Assembly (NCBI GenBank): GCA_009921785.1
Contig: RFXE01000001.1
Location: 1-28,555, forward strand
DNA from: Alphaproteobacteria bacterium
GTDB lineage: Bacteria > Pseudomonadota > Alphaproteobacteria > Rhizobiales > Beijerinckiaceae
Reading direction: 5' to 3'
DNA length: 28,555 nucleotides
Of the stretch, positions 1 through 7,855 are shown piece after piece; within the stretch, counting starts at the first letter, position 1, and every line of letters starts with the position of its first letter. The translations under genes were made by a program, and so were the position numbers. The notes under the pieces were generated by a model that was given only the letters and a program-made list of their open reading frames with translations, was not told where the DNA came from and did no database searches.

Positions 1-426
1 TTTGCGATCAGGCTCGATGAACAATGATACGCGAATGCCCGCTGCTGCCAACTCCGCAATATAGGGCTTCAAATGATTATGTTGGCCGACAACGTCGAGC
101 CCACCTTCGGTCGTGCGCTCTTGACGCTTTTCCGGCACAAGACAGGCAGCATGAGGTTTTACACGCAGCGCGATTGCCTTCATCTCTTCCGTCGCGGCCA
201 TTTCAAAATTCAACGGCTTCGTCAATTCAAGCTTCAACCGCGCCATATCTTCATCGCGAATATGGCGACGATCTTCGCGCAAATGCGCGGTAATACCGTC
301 AACGCCCGTTTCAACCGCCATCAACGCCGCGCGAACCGGATCGGGATTATTCCCGCCTCGCGCATTCCGAATGGTCGCGACGTGATCGATATTCAAACCA
401 AGACGAATGGGCGGAAGAAGTGACAT
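1..426 (-). CDS. pdxJ: Pyridoxine 5'-phosphate synthase, N-terminal part (cut by window edge)
   Basis: The protein makes pyridoxine 5'-phosphate from 1-deoxyxylulose 5-phosphate and aminoacetone-3-phosphate, the closing step of the DXP-dependent vitamin B6 route in the cytoplasm. The minus strand reads in frame for 142 codons from an ATG at 426 to base 1 without a stop. It opens with the family's N-terminal signature (LGLNIDHVATIRNARGG) and continues with the expected segments DPVRAALMAVETGVDGITAHLREDRR (written here as its parts DPVRAALMAVE and GITAHLREDRR) and LNFEMAATEEM. Only about 60% of a normal protein of some 240 residues lies in the window. It starts 6 bp after the pyrE stop, so the two are probably cotranscribed. 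Identification is firm; the C-terminal part cannot be judged. Confidence 0.95.
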   Translation of the reverse strand, partial: MSLLPPIRLGLNIDHVATIRNARGGNNPDPVRAALMAVETGVDGITAHLREDRRHIRDEDMARLKLELTKPLNFEMAATEEMKAIALRVKPHAACLVPEKRQERTTEGGLDVVGQHNHLKPYIAELAAAGIRVSLFIEPDRK

Positions 427-432
427 TGGTGT

Positions 433-1017
433 TTAGGCCTTCAGCGCCCGGCTCCCGGGCTTGATCGGAGGAATGGCTGCCAATTCAGGCGGAAGTTGGT
501 CGGCAGGATAAGTGGGAATATCGAGCGTCGCTAAGGCGACATAAGGAATACCAAGATCGGCCTTACCGGCTGAACGGTCAATCAAACAGGCTTCGCCAAC
601 CAAATTCTTTGTGAGTGCAGAAATCGACTCGATACATTCACGTGATGACAAACCAGTTGTGATGATATCTTCAACAATCAAGACTTTCGCTTCATCGGGA
701 ATGGTGAAGCCCCGGCGCAATTGAAAGCGCCCCTCTTCACGCTCAACGAAAATCGCTTTCGCACCGAGATGACGCGCTGTCTCATAACCCGGCACAATGC
801 CGCCCACCGCAGGCGATACAACAACATCGATTTTGCCAAAGCGGTCTTCAATCTTTTTGGCTAACGCGCGGCATAAACGCTCGGTCCGAATGGGATCCTG
901 AAAGATAAACATCTTTTGCAAGAATACGGGGCTTCTCAAGCCCGACGACAGAATGAAATGGCCTTCGAGCAACGCGCCCGCCGCGCGGAATTCGGCAAGA
1001 ACCTCATCTTCTTTCAT
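433..1017 (-). CDS. pyrE: Orotate phosphoribosyltransferase
   Basis: This 194-residue enzyme transfers the phosphoribosyl group of PRPP to orotate, giving OMP, the fifth step of pyrimidine synthesis. The type I PRTase fold is seen from the PRPP-binding loop VLIVEDIITTG (about residues 111-121) and the catalytic-loop region VEREEGRFQLRRGF (about residues 91-104). Length is normal for the family. The ATG at 1017 is followed by a typical short N-terminus containing the GHFILSSGLRSP substrate segment. It lies between rsh and pdxJ on the same strand: 107 bp downstream of rsh and 6 bp upstream of pdxJ. Confidence 0.96.
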   Translation of the reverse strand: MKEDEVLAEFRAAGALLEGHFILSSGLRSPVFLQKMFIFQDPIRTERLCRALAKKIEDRFGKIDVVVSPAVGGIVPGYETARHLGAKAIFVEREEGRFQLRRGFTIPDEAKVLIVEDIITTGLSSRECIESISALTKNLVGEACLIDRSAGKADLGIPYVALATLDIPTYPADQLPPELAAIPPIKPGSRALKA

Positions 1018-1124
1018 AGCAATCAGCTCCTATCGGGCGGGCTTTCGTTCAATCGGCGCTCTCTAGCATGATTTTGGGGCCTTTCGACCCCCCGAAGCGC
1101 TTTTATCCCCGCTTCGTGAGCCGA

Positions 1125-3347
1125 TCAGCCATTCACACGTTGAACAGCGCTGATCACCGGCTTGGTCTTCAGCTGGCTGATGATCGAATTCAAATGCTTG
1201 AGATCCCACACTTCGAGATTGATCACCATTTCCCGATAATCAGCGGTCTTTCCGGCAATCGACATGGAATCAATATTCCCATCGCTTTCGCCGATCACTG
1301 TGGCCACCTGAGCCAAGGCCCCCGGCTCATTGATAACCGTGATATTCAACTGGGCCGGAAAACGTTGCGGATGCTGTTCATCAATATCCCAGCGCACATC
1401 GAGCCAGCGTTCAGGCTCGTCATCAAATGCGGTCAAAGCGGGAGACTGGATCGGATAGATCGTGATCCCGACACCGGGCGTAAGAATGCCAATGATCCGG
1501 TCGCCGGGCACGGCCCCGCCATTGGGCGCGAATTGTACCGGCAGATCACCGCCAATGCCGCGGATCGGAATCGCCCGGGACATGTCGCCGCCACCATCGC
1601 CTTCACTAGAGCCCGGCACTTTGAATACGAGGCCCTGCCCCCCTTTCACGCCAAACCAACCACCCTCAGCTAGATTAGCGCCTGCGCCTGCTGCCTGCTC
1701 TTCGCGATAATCCGGATAGACAGCCTTCACCACGTCGCCGGAATACATTTCTCCGCGGCCGACCGCCGCCAAAACATCTTCAAGAGTCGCGCGCGCAAGA
1801 CGGGGCAATGCGGCCTTCAAGCGCTCTTCGGAAAACTCTTTGCCGAACCGCTCGAAGGCGCGTTCGATAATCTTTTGTCCCAGGCCTGCATATTGCTTGC
1901 GAACTGCCGCACGAGTCGCGCGCCTTATCGCGGCGCGCGCTTTTCCGGTGACAACGATTTCTTCCCATGCTGAGGGCGGTGATTGCCCTTCAGCGCGGAC
2001 GATTTCAACTTCATCACCATTGCGCAAGGTGGACACCAAAGGCACGAGCACACCGTTCACCTTCGCGCCCACAGCCGTGTCACCGACATTGGTGTGAACG
2101 GCATAAGCAAAATCGATCGGCGTAGCGTTCTGCGGTAGGGCAATCAATTGACCCTTGGGCGTGAAACAGAAAACCTGATCATGAAAGAGTTCAAGTTTTG
2201 TATGTTCAAGAAATTCTTCAGCACTATCCCCTTCTGAAAGCGTCTCAAGCGTGCGTCTCAACCACGCATAGACATTGCTCTCGCTCGACTCTTTCGCGGA
2301 TGAGGGTAAGGCTCGTCCATCTTTATAAATCGCGTGAGCGGCGATGCCGTATTCCGCGATACGGTCCATATCTTCGGTACGAATTTGAAGTTCAACACGT
2401 TGTTTGCCCGGACCAACAACAGTTGTGTGGATCGACCGATAATCATTTTGTTTCGGTGTGGAGATATAATCTTTGAAGCGTCCAGGCACGACTTGCCATG
2501 TTGTATGCACAATGCCGAGCGTGGCGTAACAGGCCGCAAGCGTATCTACGACAACGCGGAACCCGAAAATATCCGAGAGCTGCTCGAAGGAAACCGATTT
2601 GCGTTCCATCTTTTTCCAGATTGAATAAGCGCGCTTCAACCGTCCTTTGACGCTCGCATGAATGCCTGATGTCGATAATTTTTGCGAAAGTTCTTTTTCA
2701 ATTCGCCCGATCACCGGTTCGCTTTTCTCGCTCAATTCTTCAAGGCGATTTTTAATCGCTTGATAGGCGTCTGGTGAAAAATGACGGAAGGCGAGATCCT
2801 CAAGCTCTTCGCGAAGATCTTGCATCCCCATGCGGCCCGCGAGCGGCGCATAAATATCAAGCGTCTCTTCAGCAATACGCGCGCGCTTGGCCTCGGCCAT
2901 GAATTGGAGCGTGCGCATATTGTGAAGGCGATCAGCGAGTTTGATCAAAAGCACGCGCACATCATCGGCAATCGCCAAAAGGAGCTTGCGCAGATTTTCA
3001 GCTTGTGCGGCTTTTTTGGAAACGAGATCGAGTTTTTGAATCTTTGTCAGGCCTTCGACAAGATGACCAATCTCTGCCCCGAACAGCCGATCAATTTCCT
3101 CGCGCGTCGTTTCCGTATCTTCAATCGTGTCATGCAACAAAGCCGCGACGATGGTCGCGTCATCTAGCTTCAGATCGGTCAGAATGGCTGCGACTTCGAG
3201 CGGGTGCGAAATATAGGGCGCACCGGAAGCCCGTTTCTGATGGCCATGAGCGCGCATCGCATAGACATAGGCGCGGTTGAGCAGTGCCTCATCCGTTTGC
3301 GGATTATAGGCTTTGACCTTCTCGACAAGCTCGTATTGTCGCATCAT
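1125..3347 (-). CDS. rsh: Bifunctional (p)ppGpp synthetase/hydrolase (RelA/SpoT homologue)
   Basis: This 740-residue protein makes and degrades the stringent-response alarmone (p)ppGpp. The N-terminal hydrolase domain keeps the metal-binding HD motif (LLHDTIEDT, about residues 69-77) and the ADRLHNMRTL motif. The synthetase domain has RFKDYISTPKQNDYRS followed by the IHTT strand (about residues 290-310). A TGS domain follows (FTPKGQLIALPQNATPIDFA), and an ACT domain closes the protein (about residues 665-740). Both catalytic centres look intact, as expected for the single long Rsh of alphaproteobacteria. Two adjacent ATG codons lie at 3347 and 3344. A GGGGAG sequence sits too far upstream (15 nt) to be an ideal ribosome site; it lies instead next to a four-codon ORF that ends over the first ATG. 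The gene is separated from rpoZ by a terminator. Confidence 0.96.
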   Translation of the reverse strand: MMRQYELVEKVKAYNPQTDEALLNRAYVYAMRAHGHQKRASGAPYISHPLEVAAILTDLKLDDATIVAALLHDTIEDTETTREEIDRLFGAEIGHLVEGLTKIQKLDLVSKKAAQAENLRKLLLAIADDVRVLLIKLADRLHNMRTLQFMAEAKRARIAEETLDIYAPLAGRMGMQDLREELEDLAFRHFSPDAYQAIKNRLEELSEKSEPVIGRIEKELSQKLSTSGIHASVKGRLKRAYSIWKKMERKSVSFEQLSDIFGFRVVVDTLAACYATLGIVHTTWQVVPGRFKDYISTPKQNDYRSIHTTVVGPGKQRVELQIRTEDMDRIAEYGIAAHAIYKDGRALPSSAKESSESNVYAWLRRTLETLSEGDSAEEFLEHTKLELFHDQVFCFTPKGQLIALPQNATPIDFAYAVHTNVGDTAVGAKVNGVLVPLVSTLRNGDEVEIVRAEGQSPPSAWEEIVVTGKARAAIRRATRAAVRKQYAGLGQKIIERAFERFGKEFSEERLKAALPRLARATLEDVLAAVGRGEMYSGDVVKAVYPDYREEQAAGAGANLAEGGWFGVKGGQGLVFKVPGSSEGDGGGDMSRAIPIRGIGGDLPVQFAPNGGAVPGDRIIGILTPGVGITIYPIQSPALTAFDDEPERWLDVRWDIDEQHPQRFPAQLNITVINEPGALAQVATVIGESDGNIDSMSIAGKTADYREMVINLEVWDLKHLNSIISQLKTKPVISAVQRVNG

Positions 3348-3463
3348 GACGCGGTCATAGTCTCCCCAGGCACAAATCCGCTAAAGATGAGGAAGCGGAC
3401 CCCGAAACTATCGCGATTTAGACGCCACTTCGCAAGGGATGACCAAGAAACAGCGTTAAGACA

Positions 3464-3496
3464 CAAAGAAAAAGCCCGGCGAAACGAGCCGGGCTT
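3464..3496 (-). terminator. Rho-independent terminator after rpoZ
   Basis: A perfect 9-bp stem (AAGCCCGGC, 3488-3496 and 3472-3480) closes a 7-nt loop. Read on the minus strand it is followed by TTTCTTTG, a U-rich tail. It lies 30 bp after the rpoZ stop and before rsh, so rpoZ is transcribed apart from rsh despite sharing its strand. Confidence 0.9.
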
Positions 3497-3525
3497 GGAA
3501 TTTTCTTAACCGAAATGCGACGAGA

Positions 3526-3912
3526 TCAGTCCGCGTCGTCATCCGAGCCCGAAGGCGGCACAAGGCCATCAAGACCGCGCAACAGATCTTCTTCCGTCAT
3601 GCGATCAAATTCGACATTGGCGTCGTCATTGGCGGCAGGTGCAGCACCGATCATTGGCACAGCTTCCGCTTCCGGCTCGTCAACATCGACATGCTTCTGG
3701 AGCGAATGGATCAAATCTTCTTTGAGATCTTCAGGCGAAATCGTCGAGTCCGCAATTTCACGGAGCGCCACGACCGGGTTTTTATCACGATCACGATCGA
3801 TTGTGAGCGGCGATCCTGCCGAAATCATACGAGCGCGGTGGCTTGCGAGCAGAACGAGCTCGAAGCGGTTGTCTACTTTTTCGATGCAATCTTCAACGGT
3901 GACGCGAGCCAT
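3526..3912 (-). CDS. rpoZ: RNA polymerase omega subunit
   Basis: Omega helps fold and assemble the beta' subunit of RNA polymerase. The 128-residue product begins with the family signature ARVTVEDCIEKVDNRFELVL, followed by ASHRARMISAG and the NPVVALREIAD helix. The acidic C-terminal extension (about residues 75-128, rich in Asp, Glu, Ala and Pro) is typical of alphaproteobacterial omega and absent from the shorter E. coli form. The gene is divergent from the NYN-domain gene across a 328-bp intergenic region. Confidence 0.96.
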   Translation of the reverse strand: MARVTVEDCIEKVDNRFELVLLASHRARMISAGSPLTIDRDRDKNPVVALREIADSTISPEDLKEDLIHSLQKHVDVDEPEAEAVPMIGAAPAANDDANVEFDRMTEEDLLRGLDGLVPPSGSDDDAD

Positions 3913-3956
3913 GGACGCTCAGTCTCCTGTGCTGGCCGGAACGGGAATGAGGGCGT

Positions 3957-3985
3957 CTGATACACAGGCCAAGGGGTTCATGCAA
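3957..3985 (-). promoter_or_regulatory. Candidate sigma-70-type promoter of rpoZ
   Basis: On the minus strand TTGCAT (3980-3985) and TATCAG (3957-3962) are spaced by 17 nt. They end about 45 bp upstream of the rpoZ ATG. The match is by eye only. Confidence 0.35.
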
Positions 3986-4074
3986 GGTTTTCGGGAGAAC
4001 TTTCTCATAAATCTGCAAAATTGAGCGCCGAAAGCCCCAAATTAGACACAAATGGACGATTTTTTCCTTATGCC

Positions 4075-4240
4075 TTGACGAAAGATGAGGAAAATCCCTA
4101 AAAGAGCAACCAATAAGGAAGTTGGTTCTTATTCAATTTATTGCAGGTTGCGTCGCACGGCCCGTTGGCCGGACCTGGCGTTTTTGATCATTTATTGCAA
4201 CGGCTCTGACGGCGCTGAGCCATAGGAAAGAAAATAACCC
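4075..4240 (+). promoter_or_regulatory. Candidate promoter and structured leader of the NYN-domain gene
   Basis: TTGACG (4075-4080) and a weak -10 (CTAAAA, 4098-4103) are spaced by 17 nt. The leader that follows contains three short self-complementary stems: AACCAA/TTGGTT (4108-4113 with 4122-4127), GGCC/GGCC (near 4159-4170) and GGCTC/GAGCC (4202-4206 with 4217-4221). The last lies just before the AGGAAAG ribosome site. I recognise no known riboswitch family. Confidence 0.3.
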
Positions 4241-4840
4241 ATGAGTTCAGGTGAACGCATCGCCCTTTTCATCGATGGTGCCAATCTCCATGCGACAGCA
4301 AAATCGCTGGGCTTCGATGTCGATTATCGGCGCTTGCTGAAAGAATTTCAGTCACGCGGAAATCTACTCCGCGCCTATTATTACACTGCCCTTGTTGAAG
4401 ATCAGGAATATTCATCGATCCGCCCGCTGATCGATTGGCTCGACTATAATGGCTTCCGTGTCGTCACAAAGCCCGCGAAGGAATATGTCGACTCGACGGG
4501 TCGCCGGAAAATGAAAGGCAATATGGACATCGAACTCGCCATCGATGCCTTGGAGCTTGCGCCCTTCATCAATCATGCCGTCATTTTTTCAGGCGATGGC
4601 GATTTCCGTTCGCTCGTTGAAGCCTTGCAGCGCAAGGGTTTGAAAGTGTCCGTTGTTTCGACCATCAATTCGCAGCCGCCTATGGTGGCCGATGAATTGC
4701 GCCGTCAGGCCGATGATTTCATCGATATCGTCAATCTCTTGCCGAAGATTGGGCGTGATACCCGCGAAGTGCCTGAACGTGCCCCGCGTGAAAAGCGTCC
4801 CGCGCGCGCGTCGGATGCCGTTGAACCGGCTGACGTCTGA
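4241..4840 (+). CDS. NYN-domain (LabA/DUF88, PIN-like) protein
   Basis: The 199-residue product has the LabA-like NYN fold, related to PIN nucleases. It opens with ALFIDGANL (about residues 8-16), carries KGNMDIELAIDALEL in the middle (about residues 92-106), and has VIFSGDGDFRSLVEALQRKG (about residues 114-133). The conserved acidic residues in IDGAN, MDIELAID and SGDGDF are those expected to bind a metal, so RNA cleavage is plausible but the substrate is unknown. The last 35 residues are charged and Arg/Pro-rich and look disordered. The gene starts an operon with the uracil-DNA glycosylase gene, whose ATG lies 24 bp downstream. An AGGAAAG ribosome site precedes the ATG. Confidence 0.88.
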   Translation: MSSGERIALFIDGANLHATAKSLGFDVDYRRLLKEFQSRGNLLRAYYYTALVEDQEYSSIRPLIDWLDYNGFRVVTKPAKEYVDSTGRRKMKGNMDIELAIDALELAPFINHAVIFSGDGDFRSLVEALQRKGLKVSVVSTINSQPPMVADELRRQADDFIDIVNLLPKIGRDTREVPERAPREKRPARASDAVEPADV

Positions 4841-4864
4841 GTTCTGTCGCGTATTAAACTGATT

Positions 4865-5509
4865 ATGGCCACAACGCTCGACCCGCCGCGGAATTGTAAA
4901 CTCTGTCCGCGGCTGGTCGCCTATAGATTATCGTCACGTCACGACAATCCCGACTGGCATAATGCGCCTGTCCCCTCTTTTGGTCCTGTTACGGCCAAAC
5001 TCTTGATCGTCGGCTTAGCCCCCGGCCTCAAAGGGGCGAACCGCACAGGCCGCCCCTTCACCGGCGATTATGCAGGTGATCTTCTCTACAGCACTTTGAT
5101 CAAATTCGGTTTTGCGCGCGGCGTGTTCGATGCGCGGCCCGATGATGGGCTGACGCTCATCGACGCACAGATCACCAATGCCGTGCGCTGCGTGCCCCCT
5201 GAGAACAAGCCTACACCGGCTGAAATCCGCACCTGCAGACCCTATCTCGAAAAAACCATCGACTCACTCAAAGGCCTGCACGCCATAGTGGCTCTCGGCC
5301 GTATCGCGCATGACGCCGTGATCAAAAGCTTCGGCGAGACTCTTTCCGCGCATCCCTTTGCGCATGGAGCAACGCATGAGCTCGATGGCCCGATGCTCTT
5401 CGACAGCTATCATTGCTCCCGCTACAATACGAATACGGGCGTTCTGACGAATGCCATGTTCGAAGCGGTTTTTGCGTCGGTTCGGGCCTATATCGACCGC
5501 AACGCCTGA
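4865..5509 (+). CDS. Family-5 (UdgB-type) uracil-DNA glycosylase
   Basis: This 214-residue glycosylase probably removes uracil, and possibly hypoxanthine, from DNA in base-excision repair. The N-terminal CKLCPRLV cysteine pair (residues 11-14) and later cysteines (near NAVRCVPPENK and RTCRPY) fit the iron-sulfur cluster of family 4/5 enzymes. Motif 1 reads GLAPGLKGANRTGRPFTGDY; family 5 has Ala-Pro where family 4 has Glu-Ala-Pro-Gly-Glu-like residues. The C-terminal motif region DSYHCSRYNTNTG is characteristic of the family-5 group. The final leucine-rich loop differs from families 1-4. The gene follows the NYN-domain gene in an apparent two-gene operon. Confidence 0.88.
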   Translation: MATTLDPPRNCKLCPRLVAYRLSSRHDNPDWHNAPVPSFGPVTAKLLIVGLAPGLKGANRTGRPFTGDYAGDLLYSTLIKFGFARGVFDARPDDGLTLIDAQITNAVRCVPPENKPTPAEIRTCRPYLEKTIDSLKGLHAIVALGRIAHDAVIKSFGETLSAHPFAHGATHELDGPMLFDSYHCSRYNTNTGVLTNAMFEAVFASVRAYIDRNA

Positions 5510-5668
5510 GTGCCTTTATGCAAGAATGCCAGAAAGCTTCGGCAGCGCGGCAAGGCGTAAACCCTCTTCACCAATGGACAGGAACGCGGTGAAAGCCTAA
5601 TAAATCTCGGTGTAGGGGCTAATCCCCACCTTATTTGACCTATCCTGATCCGAAGCATCCATTACCCC

Positions 5669-6599
5669 ATGCCAAGCCCGCGCCCGCCCCGTTTGATCGA
5701 GAATTTCGACCGGCTTTCCGTCGAGCGTGCGATTGCAGAATTGCGCGCGGGTCGTCCCATTCTCCTGATTGATGGCGACCGGTCCGGCTTGATCGCTTCA
5801 GCTGACAGCGCTGATTTGCGCATGCTCTCTGCGCTCTCCGCTCTCGCCGAAGGCAAGGCGCATCTCGTTCTAACTGAAAGGCGGTTGGCGCGCCTGGGCG
5901 TGCAACGCGAAAGTGCCGGCGCCTTGGCTCTGCCCCGGCTCGATGCCGAACGAATTCTTGCGCTTTCAACTAAGCCCGACGATTGAACATTATCGCAAAC
6001 AGGCCGCAACGAAACTCACTCTTGTCTCGCGCGCGCCCGTTCCGCTCGAAGGCGCGGAGCAAAGCGAATTCATCGTCTTTCGTGGTGGTGAAGGTTTGCG
6101 CGATCAAGTGGCCGTTAAGGTGGGTACGCCTGATGCCAATACCCCTGTGCTTGTACGGCTTCATTCTGCATGTCTCACGGGCGATCTCTTTGGTAGTCTC
6201 AAATGTGATTGCGGTGATCAATTGCGCGAAGCTGTGCGCATGATGGCCGCGCAAGGCGGTGGTTATCTTCTCTATCTCGATCAAGAAGGACGCGGCGCAG
6301 GATTGGCCAACAAAATCCGCGCTTACAAACTTCAAGATGAGGGCTTGGATACCTACGATGCCGATGCTGAATTAGGGCTGGGCATGGACCAACGTCATTT
6401 CGATTTTGCGGCCGCGATGCTTGAGGCATTGGGCGTGAACACAATAACGCTCATCACCAATAATCCCGACAAGATTGATGCGATGAAACGCGCAGGCATT
6501 GATGTCGTAGGACATCGGCGTCTCTTCGGACGTGAGAACCCGTCAAATCTACGTTATGTCGCGACAAAGCGCGAACGCGCGGGACATTTGTCCGAGTAA
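5669..6599 (+). CDS. ribA: GTP cyclohydrolase II with a one-base frameshift
   Basis: The enzyme opens GTP to 2,5-diamino-6-ribosylamino-pyrimidinone phosphate, the first step of riboflavin synthesis. The gene is in two frames. The first, from ATG 5669 to TGA 5984-5986, encodes about 100 residues of the N-terminal extension seen in alphaproteobacterial RibA proteins, which resembles a degenerate RibB domain. The second, in use from about 5975 to 6599, encodes the complete catalytic domain. That domain has zinc ligands in CLTGDLFGSLKCDCGD, then LDQEGRGAGLANKIRAY, DQRHFDFAA and TNNPDKIDAM. The total span is 931 bp, one base more than a multiple of three, so a single indel near 5965-5985 explains it. 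No long homopolymer is present there. An in-frame GTG at 5913 could start the catalytic part, but its first 20 codons read as out-of-frame sequence. It could be a real mutation, a sequencing error, or a split gene. Confidence 0.85.
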
Positions 6600-6637
6600 T
6601 AAAATTACAACTGATCAAAGAGCAACCGTAAACGCGC

Positions 6638-7060
6638 TCAATCGTCGCGATGAACGCGCTCGTTACGCTCGTGGCGCTCTTGCGCTTCAATCGAAAGCGT
6701 CGCGATGGGACGCGCATCAAGACGCTTGATCGAAATCGGTTCGCCCGTCTCTTCGCAATAGCCATATGTGCCATCATCAAGCCGCGCGAGAGCCGAGTCG
6801 ATCTTCGCAATCAATTTGCGCTGGCGATCCCGCGAACGAAGTTCAATCGAACGATCAGTTTCAGAAGACGCACGATCCGCGATGTCGGGATGGTTCTCGC
6901 TATCATTTTGAAGATTGGCGATGGTCTCGCGCGCCTCGCGCAAAATATCGTCTTTCCAGGCCAATAATTTCTTTCGGAAATATTGGCGCTGTCTTTCATT
7001 CATGAAGGGCTCGTCCTCGGACGGCCGATAGTCGTGGTCGAGCGTGACTGCGGTAGCCAT
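6638..7060 (-). CDS. dksA: DksA/TraR-family transcription factor, single-cysteine type
   Basis: DksA binds in the RNA polymerase secondary channel and works with ppGpp, which links it functionally to rsh in this window. I place the start at ATG 7060, giving 140 residues; the longer reading from 7093 adds 11 residues. The coiled-coil region follows NERQRQYFRKKLLAWKDDIL, and the tip region contains DIADRASSETDR with its conserved acidic residues. The zinc-finger region reads YGYCEETGEPISIKRLDARP and then TLSIEAQE: only the first of the four cysteines of E. coli DksA remains. Such one-cysteine DksA proteins are known in alphaproteobacteria. The gene converges on ribA with 38 bp between them. Confidence 0.92.
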   Translation of the reverse strand: MATAVTLDHDYRPSEDEPFMNERQRQYFRKKLLAWKDDILREARETIANLQNDSENHPDIADRASSETDRSIELRSRDRQRKLIAKIDSALARLDDGTYGYCEETGEPISIKRLDARPIATLSIEAQERHERNERVHRDD

Positions 7061-7155
7061 TCTTTTACCCTGCCGCTTTGGCATCCCATCCACCCTTTCC
7101 GAGCTAAATCACCCGGACTGGTGATACGAACCCGTTAATCGCGTGTCTGTTAGCT

Positions 7156-7182
7156 AAAAAATTGCGACAGCGCTACGACAAT
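7156..7182 (-). terminator. Possible terminator after fliX
   Basis: On the minus strand ATTGTCG and CGCAAT form a bulged stem around an AGCGCT core, followed by six T residues (7156-7161 on the plus strand). It lies about 22 bp after the fliX stop. The stem is imperfect. Confidence 0.4.
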
Positions 7183-7204
7183 CATCGAAGAGGCTGTGAA
7201 CAGC

Positions 7205-7612
7205 TCACCGGCCGCCTTTGGCAAGCTCAACCGCGGCCCGCACATCAATGGCACGCAAAATTTTGCCCGCTTCAGCATCAAGATCATGAGGCGACACCAT
7301 AGAAAGAGCGCCCGAGAGCTGCGAAAAACTCGTCTCTCCGAGCCTTCCAAGCACCATGTCGCGTTTTAGCGCCTCAAGCGCATCGAGAATGCCAACCCCG
7401 CGCCGGATCTGGCGGCGGCGGCGCTCAGAGGGTGTTTCGCCCTCATCTTGAAGAGTCAAAACAGCGCTGAGACCGATTGTCGCAATCGTCTTGGAAGGGG
7501 CATTTGGTGCTGATGCTTCTCCGCCAATCTCGAATCGGGCGGAGCCGCTCGCAGAAGCCGAGCGCGCGGTTCCGGATGTCACCGTCGATCCCGATGAGGT
7601 CGTGATCCGCAT
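7205..7612 (-). CDS. fliX: Flagellar assembly regulator FliX
   Basis: FliX couples flagellar basal-body assembly to activity of the sigma-54 activator FlbD in Caulobacter-type bacteria. I start it at ATG 7612 (MRITTSSGS), because FliX proteins begin with MRI followed by a Ser/Gly-rich stretch; a reading from 7645 adds 11 unlikely residues. The conserved core lies in the second half: ERRRRQIRRGVGILDALEALKRDMVLGR (segments ERRRRQIRRG and ILDALEALKRDMVLGR, about residues 63-90) and a C-terminal helix LDAEAGKILRAIDVRAAVELAK (segment ILRAIDVRAAVELAK). Its divergence from flgI matches the Caulobacter fliX-flgI arrangement. Confidence 0.88.
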   Translation of the reverse strand: MRITTSSGSTVTSGTARSASASGSARFEIGGEASAPNAPSKTIATIGLSAVLTLQDEGETPSERRRRQIRRGVGILDALEALKRDMVLGRLGETSFSQLSGALSMVSPHDLDAEAGKILRAIDVRAAVELAKGGR

Positions 7613-7789
7613 GACACGCGCTCCCTGAAAAAATCTAAGCTCCACTCTCGAAAAACAAGGTTAAATAAATCTTAATCGCACGGCAAAACCTACCCAATTG
7701 AATTGAAAAACTTGCCCTATGAAAGAAGGCATCGCGCCGATCAATAAAATTTGATGCGTCATTTCAACGGTTTGTGATGGCTTCTCTGC

Positions 7790-7805
7790 TGGCATGCGGT
7801 TCGCT
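7790..7805 (+). promoter_or_regulatory. Candidate sigma-54 promoter of the flgI operon
   Basis: TGGCATG-N4-TCGCT closely resembles the -24/-12 consensus TGGCACG-N4-TTGCT. The GG (7791-7792) and GC (7803-7804) are spaced by exactly 10 nt. The site ends 50 bp before the flgI start. Middle and late flagellar genes of FlbD-containing bacteria use sigma-54. Confidence 0.55.
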
Positions 7806-7855
7806 TTAGCAGAGGTGAGCCAATTTGAGCCTCTCAAGGCGCTGGAGAGACCCCC

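Noticed and set aside
1093..1116. 7-bp stem CGAAGCG/CGCTTCG between rsh and pyrE as a terminator
   Set aside because: No U tract follows on the minus strand, and pyrE lies close downstream; likely chance or an attenuating structure at most.
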